From positions 3,156,035 to 3,220,034 of the forward strand of contig NZ_KI912577.1 of the NCBI RefSeq assembly GCF_000519085.1: 64,000 nucleotides of DNA. Reading direction: 5' to 3'. Below, in pieces: positions 58,135 to 64,000 of the stretch (positions within the stretch are counted from its first letter, which is position 1; the number at the start of each line of letters is the position of its first letter). Made by a program: the position numbers and the translations under genes. The stretch is from Methylobacterium sp. 10 (GTDB lineage Bacteria > Pseudomonadota > Alphaproteobacteria > Rhizobiales > Beijerinckiaceae). The notes below the pieces were generated by a model. The model was not told the DNA's origin. It saw only the letters and a list, made by a program, of their open reading frames with translations, and did no database searches.

Positions 58135-58381
58135 CGTCGCTTCGCCTTCCGTCGGTTCCGCATGGGAGCCGAAGCGACGCGTGGCGAAACCCGTTTCGTT
58201 GCCGGTTCGGCCACATCCCCTTCTATCGATGAGGGCTCCACCTTGCTCGGGTCAGCAGGTTGGCGTCGGGCGTCACCGCGACTCTTGATGCGGCAACAAG
58301 CTTAGCAGGGCGCGGGGCCGGCGACAACGCAACGAGAGCCGCCCGTCCTCCGACGGTTCGGGGACGGGCGGGGGACTACCT

Positions 58382-58474
58382 TCACGCGGTCGGGCGACCC
58401 GAGCGGCCGGCATAACGGCGGCGGAGGTAGGACACGACCTTGGGGAGCAGGAAGGCGAGGATCAGCTTACGCAT
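58382..58474 (-). CDS. Possible 30-residue basic protein
   Basis: This short frame reads MRKLILAFLLPKVVSYLRRR then YAGRSGRPTA. A hydrophobic helix followed by an Arg-rich tail could associate with the membrane. GGAG lies about 11 bases upstream. Support is only modest, and no family is known to me. It lies between ltaE and the exonuclease gene, on the same strand as both. Confidence 0.4.
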   Translation of the reverse strand: MRKLILAFLLPKVVSYLRRRYAGRSGRPTA

Positions 58475-58598
58475 TTCGAGGACGCTCCGGAGCGGTGAAT
58501 AAGATGCGGCCCCCATCCGGAGCCGGCTGTCCGAAGAGCAATGATCGGCGGGACGTTGCGTTCCTCGGCCGGATGTACGGATGGGATGCGCCCGCCCG

Positions 58599-59408
58599 TC
58601 AGAGGTCGAGAATCAGCGTCACCGGCACGTGGTCGGAGGGCCGTTCCCAGCCCCGCGCCTCGCGGAACACGTCCACGGAGCGCGCGGTGCCGGCGAGGTC
58701 CGGCGAGATCCAGGCATGGTCGAGGCGCCGTCCCTTGTTGGCGGCGGACCAGTCCGGCGAGCGGTAGCTCCACCAGGTGTAGATCTTCTCCGGCTCCGGG
58801 GTGAGCACGCGGGCGGCGTCGATCCAGCCCGCTTCCCCGCGCAGCTCTTCCAGGGCTTGCGTCTCCACCGGCGTGTGGCTGACCACGGAGAGGAGCTGCT
58901 TGTGCGACCAGACGTCGTGTTCGAGCGGCGCCACGTTGAGGTCGCCCACCAGGATCGCCGGGCCGGCCATGCGCCGGCCTCCCCAGGCGCGCAGGTCCCG
59001 CAGGAAGTCGAGCTTGTGCGCGAATTTCGGGTTGAGGCCGACATCCGGAACGTCGCCGCCGGCCGGAACGTAGAAATTGTGGATCACGAGGCCCGCCGCC
59101 GCCCCCGCCTCCGGCCCGAGCATCGCCGAGATGTGGCGGGCATCCGGCTTCCCGCAGAAGGCCATGACGTCGCGGGTGAGCAGGGGAAAGCGCGACAGGA
59201 TCGCCACGCCGTTATAGCCCTTCTGGCCCGCGAAGACGACGTGCTCGTAGCCCGACCCGCGCAGGGCCTTGAGCGGAAAGGCATCGTCCGGGCACTTGGT
59301 CTCCTGCAGGCAGAGCACGTCGGGCTTCACCTCTGCGAGGAACCGAAGCACGAGATCGATGCGCAACCGCACCGAATTGATGTTCCAGGTGGTGACGGAG
59401 AGGCGCAA
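58599..59408 (-). CDS. xth: Exodeoxyribonuclease III family protein
   Basis: This AP endonuclease/3'-5' exonuclease repairs abasic sites. The 269-residue form from a TTG at 59408 begins MRLSVTTWNINSVRLRIDLV, the normal ExoIII N-terminus. CLQETKCPD holds the metal-binding Glu, GDLNVAPLEHDVW the catalytic Asp/Asn, and RPSDHVPVTLIL the C-terminal His-Asp. An ATG at 59501 would add 31 residues and overlap the divergent plsC gene. It is one of two base excision repair genes in the window. Confidence 0.9.
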   Translation of the reverse strand: MRLSVTTWNINSVRLRIDLVLRFLAEVKPDVLCLQETKCPDDAFPLKALRGSGYEHVVFAGQKGYNGVAILSRFPLLTRDVMAFCGKPDARHISAMLGPEAGAAAGLVIHNFYVPAGGDVPDVGLNPKFAHKLDFLRDLRAWGGRRMAGPAILVGDLNVAPLEHDVWSHKQLLSVVSHTPVETQALEELRGEAGWIDAARVLTPEPEKIYTWWSYRSPDWSAANKGRRLDHAWISPDLAGTARSVDVFREARGWERPSDHVPVTLILDL

Positions 59409-59547
59409 CGGGTCTAGCTCACAGATGTGATAGGGGAGGGGATCGGCCGCCTCGATAGACCGGATCGGCCCGCCCGTCGCCGCACAAATGCCGCGTTCCA
59501 TCAGCGAGAAGGACGCGCCGTCGCCGTTTCAGGAAGGATCGCCCGTC

Positions 59548-60285
59548 GTGTCGCGCACCCGCTCTGCGCTCTTCAACGTCTACTGGGCCGCCTGGACCGC
59601 CTGTTTCGCGCTTCCCCTCGTGGTGCTCGCGGCCCTCGGCTGTCCGACGAAGCCGATCCGGGCAGCGACGCGGCTGTGGTCGCGCGGCATCCTGTTCGGC
59701 CTGCACCACATCGTCGGCCTGACCTATGTGGAGGAGGGGCGCGCCCGCATCCCCGCGGAGCCGTGCCTCATCGTGGCCAACCACCAATCGGCCTGGGAGA
59801 CCCTGGCCTTCCTCATCCTGATCCCCAACGTCGCCATCGTGGCCAAGCGCGAACTCGTGGCGATCCCCATCGTCGGCTGGTTCCTGCGCCGCTCGCCGAT
59901 GATCATCATCGACCGGGCCAACGGCACCCAGGCCCTGCGCACGATGATCGACGAGAGCCGGATGGCCATCGCGGAGGGGCGCTCGATCCTGATGTTTCCG
60001 GAGGGCACCCGCAGCACCATCGACGCGCCGGTGCAGTTCAAGCGCGGGGTCGAGTTGCTCTACGCCAAGCTCGGCCTGCCGGTCCTGCCCGTGGCGGTGA
60101 ATTCCGGCCTGTACTGGCCCCATGGCGGCTCGCGCCACATCCCCGGAACCGTGGTGGTGAGCTACCTCTCCACGCTGAAGCCGGGCCTCTCGGGCAGCGA
60201 GTTCATGCGGGGCACGCAGGACGCGATCGACGCGGAATTGAACCGCTGGCGAGGCGGAACGGCAATGGAGCTCCAGGCGTCCTGA
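59548..60285 (+). CDS. plsC: 1-acyl-sn-glycerol-3-phosphate acyltransferase
   Basis: PlsC makes phosphatidic acid. The 245-residue protein from a GTG at 59548 has an N-terminal membrane segment (YWAAWTACFALPLVVLAALG), then ANHQSAWETL with His79 and Glu84. The canonical site is HX4D; the HX4E form is known in alphaproteobacterial relatives. The second motif is FPEGTRS (150-156). AGGAAGGA precedes the GTG. A longer ATG start at 59488 is possible. It is divergent from the exonuclease gene. Confidence 0.88.
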   Translation: MSRTRSALFNVYWAAWTACFALPLVVLAALGCPTKPIRAATRLWSRGILFGLHHIVGLTYVEEGRARIPAEPCLIVANHQSAWETLAFLILIPNVAIVAKRELVAIPIVGWFLRRSPMIIIDRANGTQALRTMIDESRMAIAEGRSILMFPEGTRSTIDAPVQFKRGVELLYAKLGLPVLPVAVNSGLYWPHGGSRHIPGTVVVSYLSTLKPGLSGSEFMRGTQDAIDAELNRWRGGTAMELQAS

Positions 60286-60328
60286 TCGAAAAACCCTCCC
60301 CCCCCCTTTGCGGGGGAGGACGCGCCCC

Positions 60329-61240
60329 TCACTGCGCCTTGATCTGCTTCTCCATCGCCTTGTCCTCGCTGCGCCCGTAATTGATGAAGAACTGGCTGCC
60401 GTCGATGGCCTTGCCCTTCTGCAGGTTCGAGAGCTGCACCGTGGTCTGGTAGCCCTGCGGATCGGTGATCCGCCACTGGCTGAGGGTCTTCATCTCGGCA
60501 TCGAAGAACAGCTGGATCTTCGAGGTGCCGCCCAGCGTCGCCCGGTCCTCCAGGGAGATGCGGATGCCGCCCGGATCGTTGGAGACGTCCGACACGGTGA
60601 GATCGCGGGCGAGGTCGATTTTTTCGCGAAGCAGGAATTTCAGGGGCGTCTGCGAGATGAAGTAGAGGTCCTGGGTCTTGAGCTTGCGGTCCTTCACCGC
60701 CACCGAGGTCCCATCGGCCACCACCTCCATGGGGGAGGGCTGGTCGTAGTCGAAGCGCAGGCGGCCGGGCTTGGCCAGGGTCAGCTTGCCGCCGATGCGG
60801 CGCCCGTCGCCGGCGATCTGGACGAAGTTGCCGCTGAGCGTGGTCATGCCGTTGAAATAGGCGTTGGCCTGGGCGAGCACGGCGGCGGGCTCGGCATCCA
60901 GCATGGACGACGCCGCGGTGGGGGCGCCGACGGCGGCCACCTTGGCGGGCGCGTCCGAAGGTGCCGCCTTCGCGGCGGGCTTCGCGCCGGGAGCCGGCTT
61001 GTCCGACCCCGCCTTGGCGTCCTTGGCGGGTTTGGGCGCCTGGGCCGCGGGCTTCTTCGGGGCGGCGGGAGCGGCCGGGGGCGCTTCCGGCTCGGGGGCA
61101 GGGGCAGGCACGGGCTGTTCCTTGCGCCCGAACAGGCCGTCGAGGAAGGACGAGACCTGCGCCGAGGCCGGCGCGGGATGGAGGTTGGCTGCCAGCACGA
61201 GGAGCGAGCCGGCGGCGAGAAGGTGGCGTCGGCCGGTCAT
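60329..61240 (-). CDS. lolA: Outer-membrane lipoprotein carrier protein LolA
   Basis: LolA ferries lipoproteins across the periplasm. The 303-residue protein has a signal peptide (MTGRRHLLAAGSLLVLAANL, ending ASA-Q), a proline- and alanine-rich spacer (about 40-105), and the LolA domain (LSGNFVQIAGDGRRIGGKL onward, with LAKPGRLRFDYDQPSPM). The spacer is longer than in Escherichia coli LolA (about 200 residues mature). The ATG at 61240 has GGAGAA upstream. FtsK is just upstream on the same strand, a common order. Confidence 0.9.
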   Translation of the reverse strand: MTGRRHLLAAGSLLVLAANLHPAPASAQVSSFLDGLFGRKEQPVPAPAPEPEAPPAAPAAPKKPAAQAPKPAKDAKAGSDKPAPGAKPAAKAAPSDAPAKVAAVGAPTAASSMLDAEPAAVLAQANAYFNGMTTLSGNFVQIAGDGRRIGGKLTLAKPGRLRFDYDQPSPMEVVADGTSVAVKDRKLKTQDLYFISQTPLKFLLREKIDLARDLTVSDVSNDPGGIRISLEDRATLGGTSKIQLFFDAEMKTLSQWRITDPQGYQTTVQLSNLQKGKAIDGSQFFINYGRSEDKAMEKQIKAQ

Positions 61241-61343
61241 CCTGGGGCGTTCTCCGAAGTCGCGGGGGTTCTGGCTTAGAACCTCACCCTGTGGCGAATA
61301 TGGGACGTCGATGCGGTGGAGGTGAGGGGCCGGAGACGGCTCG

Positions 61344-61400
61344 CCTCGTCCGGAGCCCCCCCACCCTCGGTCCCTCCCCACGAGGGGGAGGGAGGAGGAG
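61344..61400. repeat. Family A repeat-like segment between ftsK and lolA
   Basis: CTCGTCCGGAGCCCCCCCAC and CCTCGGTCCCTCCCCACGAG with GGGGGAGGGAGGAGG match one half of the family A element (as at 5680-5707). The opposite arm is not complete, so this appears to be a partial copy. Confidence 0.6.
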
Positions 61401-61401
61401 C

Positions 61402-64000
61402 TCAATCGTCGTCGTCCATCATGGACGAGGCCATGGCGATCGACCCCATTGAGGAGGGCGCGGTCTCCATCAGGATCTCGCGCTTGCCGGCGTGGTTGGC
61501 CTGACCGACGATCCCCTCGACTTCCATCCTCTCCATGATCGAGGCGGCGCGGTTGTAGCCGATCTGCAGGCGGCGCTGGATGTAGCTCGTGGAGGCCTTG
61601 CGGTCCCGCATCACCACCTGCACCGCCTGGTCGTAGAGGTCGGCCCCCGCATCGATGCCGCCGCCGGCATAGGCACCGGCATCGAAGATCGGCGCGTCGA
61701 TCTCCTCGGCTTCGGCAGCCGCCGCCTTCTCGGCCTTGGAGGCCTTGGCCGGCTTCTCCTCGGGCGGGTTCTCGTCCACGGTGACGGCTTCGAGGTAGGA
61801 CGGCCGGCCCTGGCGCTTGAGATGGGCGACCACGCTCTCGACTTCCGAATCCGAGCAGAACGGGCCGTGGACGCGGGTGGTGCGGCCACCGCCGGCCATG
61901 AACAGCATGTCGCCCTGGCCGAGCAGCTGCTCGGCGCCCATCTCGCCGAGGATCGTGCGGCTGTCGATCTTGGACGTGACCTGGAAGCTGATCCGGGTCG
62001 GGAAGTTCGCCTTGATCGTGCCGGTGATGACGTCCACCGACGGACGCTGCGTCGCCATGATGAGGTGGATGCCGGCCGCACGCGCCATCTGCGCCAGGCG
62101 CTGGATCGCGCCTTCGATGTCCTTGCCCGCCACCATCATCAGGTCGGCCATCTCGTCGACCACGATCACGATGTAGGGCAGCGCAGAGAGATCCATCTCC
62201 TCCGTCTCGAACACCGCCTCGCCGGTCTCGCGGTCGAAGCCGGTATGGACCGCCCGGGTCAGGATCTCGCCCCGGCCACGAGCCTCCGCCAGCCGCGCAT
62301 TGAAACCGTCGATGTTGCGCACACCGACCTTCGACATCTTCTTGTAGCGCTCCTCCATCTCGCGCACGGCCCATTTGAGGGCGATGACCGCCTTCTTCGG
62401 GTCGGTGACCACGGGGGAAAGCAGGTGCGGGATGCCGTCATAGACGGAGAGTTCCAGCATCTTCGGGTCCACCATGATCAGGCGGCACTCTTCCGGCTTC
62501 ATCCGGTAGAGCAGCGACAGGATCATCGTGTTGATCGCCACCGACTTGCCCGAGCCCGTGGTGCCGGCCACCAGCAGGTGGGGCATCTTGGCGAGATCGG
62601 CGATGATCGGCTCACCCCCGATGTTCTTGCCGAGGCAGAGGGCCAGCTTGTGCTTGCTGATGCAGAAATCGGCCGAGGCGAGGAGCTCGCGCAGATAGAC
62701 GGTCTCGCGGGTCTCGTTGGGCAGTTCGATGCCGATGACGTTGCGGCCGGGAACCACCGCCACGCGGGCCGAGACCGCCGACATGGAGCGGGCGATGTCG
62801 TCCGACAGGCCGATGACGCGGCTCGACTTGGTACCGGGGGCCGGCTCCAGCTCGTAGAGGGTCACCACCGGGCCGGGACGCACGGCGAGGATGTCGCCAC
62901 GCACGCCGAAATCCTGCACCGTCTGCTGGAGGTTCAATGCGTTCTGCTCGAGTACGTCGGCATCGACCTCCTCGGTGCCGGTGAGCGGCGGCTCGGCCAG
63001 GAGTTCGAGCGAGGGGTGCTCGTAATCCTCGTTCTCCACCAGCGACATCGGCGTGTGCCGGCCGGCCGGGATCAGGGTGGCGCGGGGCTCGGGGAAGATC
63101 GCGCGGGACGGAGACGGGGCAGGCGGCGGGGCAGGCAGGGCGAGGACGGGAGCCGGGGCTTCCTCCATCTCGACGGGCGCAGCAGCTTCGGAGACGGCCG
63201 GCGCTTCCGCCACAAGAGGCTCGGGCTCCGGAGTCGGGGCGGCGGCCTTTGGATTGCGCAACAGGACCGGGCGCGGCGGCAGCGGCGTGAAGACCGGAGT
63301 GGCCCTGGCAGGGGAGGGGGCCTGGATGGGAGAGGTTTGCGCGATGTTGGCGTCCATCACGGGAGCGTCCGCGAGGGGGGGCTGCGTCAGGAGAGTTTGC
63401 ATCACGGGAGCCTGCGCCACCGGGGCGGCGGGCATGCGGGCCGGACGGATCGCCGCGCGGGCGGCCATGGCAGAGACGGCAACCGAACGCTGGGGGGCCG
63501 GCCCGGTCTGCTCGATGACGAGAGCCAGGGTGGCCGCCTCGGCGACTTCGGCGACGCGGTCCTCGTGGCTCGGCTCGTCCCTGACGGGCGCGGACTGGCC
63601 GTTATGTTGGCCGTTATCCTGGCCGTTGGCGGGCAGGGGCGCGCCGCCACGGTCGAACCGCATCAGCCGGTCGAGGACGTAGACGGGGCTGGGCGGCAGC
63701 GGGCGCAGGAGCGAGATGTCCACGGGCGGCGAGACCGTGAAGCCTGAGGTCTCGTTCTCCTGCGCACTCATCGGGGCCAGATCCGGCACCGGGGCAAGCT
63801 CCGACACCGGAGAAACCTCCGGCACGGACGGAGCCGAAGCCTCGGCGGAATCGGCCTGGATCGCCGACCACGTCTCCACGGCCGTCGAATCCTCGCCGTC
63901 GAACCAGGCGCGCATGGCGGCCCAGTCCGGGACCTCGGTCCAGTCGCGGTCGACGGGCAGCGGGGCCGGCTCGGCGGCGAGGATCGGCTCGCTCACCGAT
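61402..64000 (-). CDS. ftsK: FtsK/SpoIIIE-type DNA translocase (5' end beyond or at window edge)
   Basis: The sequence covers at least 864 residues. A long low-complexity linker (to about residue 320) precedes the motor: Walker [13 protein letters not shown] near 476 and [12 protein letters not shown] (Walker B). The C-terminal gamma domain ([20 protein letters not shown]) recognises KOPS-like DNA. A GTG at 63996 could be the start, but the frame stays open to the edge. The four N-terminal membrane helices of FtsK are not seen; they may lie outside, or this may be a soluble paralogue. FtsK moves chromosome ends at division. Confidence 0.88.
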   Translation of the reverse strand, partial: SVSEPILAAEPAPLPVDRDWTEVPDWAAMRAWFDGEDSTAVETWSAIQADSAEASAPSVPEVSPVSELAPVPDLAPMSAQENETSGFTVSPPVDISLLRPLPPSPVYVLDRLMRFDRGGAPLPANGQDNGQHNGQSAPVRDEPSHEDRVAEVAEAATLALVIEQTGPAPQRSVAVSAMAARAAIRPARMPAAPVAQAPVMQTLLTQPPLADAPVMDANIAQTSPIQAPSPARATPVFTPLPPRPVLLRNPKAAAPTPEPEPLVAEAPAVSEAAAPVEMEEAPAPVLALPAPPPAPSPSRAIFPEPRATLIPAGRHTPMSLVENEDYEHPSLELLAEPPLTGTEEVDADVLEQNALNLQQTVQDFGVRGDILAVRPGPVVTLYELEPAPGTKSSRVIGLSDDIARSMSAVSARVAVVPGRNVIGIELPNETRETVYLRELLASADFCISKHKLALCLGKNIGGEPIIADLAKMPHLLVAGTTGSGKSVAINTMILSLLYRMKPEECRLIMVDPKMLELSVYDGIPHLLSPVVTDPKKAVIALKWAVREMEERYKKMSKVGVRNIDGFNARLAEARGRGEILTRAVHTGFDRETGEAVFETEEMDLSALPYIVIVVDEMADLMMVAGKDIEGAIQRLAQMARAAGIHLIMATQRPSVDVITGTIKANFPTRISFQVTSKIDSRTILGEMGAEQLLGQGDMLFMAGGGRTTRVHGPFCSDSEVESVVAHLKRQGRPSYLEAVTVDENPPEEKPAKASKAEKAAAAEAEEIDAPIFDAGAYAGGGIDAGADLYDQAVQVVMRDRKASTSYIQRRLQIGYNRAASIMERMEVEGIVGQANHAGKREILMETAPSSMGSIAMASSMMDDDD

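Noticed and set aside
61492..63747. Long plus-strand open frame opposite ftsK
   Set aside because: It is complementary to the motor and linker of FtsK, whose motifs are clear on the minus strand.

Overview
The window is GC-rich chromosomal DNA from an alphaproteobacterium. The best fit is a member of the Hyphomicrobiales (Rhizobiales), probably Methylobacterium-like; the genus is inferred, not shown. Three things support this: the acpXL-to-lpxXL cluster for the very-long-chain acyl group of lipid A, which is typical of this order; the cytochrome c maturation genes next to ftsY and yciB; and dispersed inverted repeats between genes. No rRNA, CRISPR array, transposase, integrase or phage gene was found. 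There is one tRNA (Gly-GCC).

Region 1 (1-17.5 kb) is housekeeping: a flavin split-barrel protein, tam, trpS, an endonuclease III-like glycosylase, then a tandem glycine riboswitch with a following terminator-like hairpin ahead of gcvT-gcvH-gcvP. After these come ogt, a cyclic-peptide-type ABC exporter, a GyrI-like secreted protein, dapF-mtaB, a block of repeats that also carries a duplicated 3' end of the neighbouring pseudouridine synthase gene, ftsY, and a lone HTH antitoxin-like gene.

Region 2 (17.6-26.8 kb) holds yciB and the ccm genes. The ccm set is split: ccmA-ccmB and ccmC-ccmD-ccmG are separated by a SOUL haem-binding gene on the opposite strand. An orphan ribbon-helix-helix antitoxin, acnA with a clear terminator, and an AI-2E family membrane protein follow.

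Region 3 (27.1-34.7 kb) is the most interesting part. It is a cassette that can be read as a dedicated acyl-ACP elongase feeding lipid A: AcpXL, a FabZ dehydratase, a degenerate ketosynthase (FabF2) next to an intact one (FabF1), an SDR ketoreductase, an MDR reductase lacking the catalytic zinc ligands, and the acyltransferase LpxXL. FabF2 has Glu where the nucleophilic Cys should be. The FabF2/FabF1 pair therefore resembles the KS/chain-length-factor pairs of type II polyketide synthases.

Region 4 (34.7-53.3 kb) is metabolic and accessory: an M29 aminopeptidase, a GlcD-like FAD oxidase divergent from an FAA hydrolase and a Nudix hydrolase, tRNA-Gly, small exported proteins, adenine deaminase, an SsuABC-like importer, an AT-rich island with a small secreted protein, a polyamine-type binding protein with RidA, and a LysR regulator divergent from a tartrate-dehydrogenase-like gene. 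Region 5 (53.5-64 kb) returns to core genes: pnp, rpsO, a threonine aldolase, an exonuclease III-like gene, plsC, lolA and an FtsK-type translocase that runs to the window edge.
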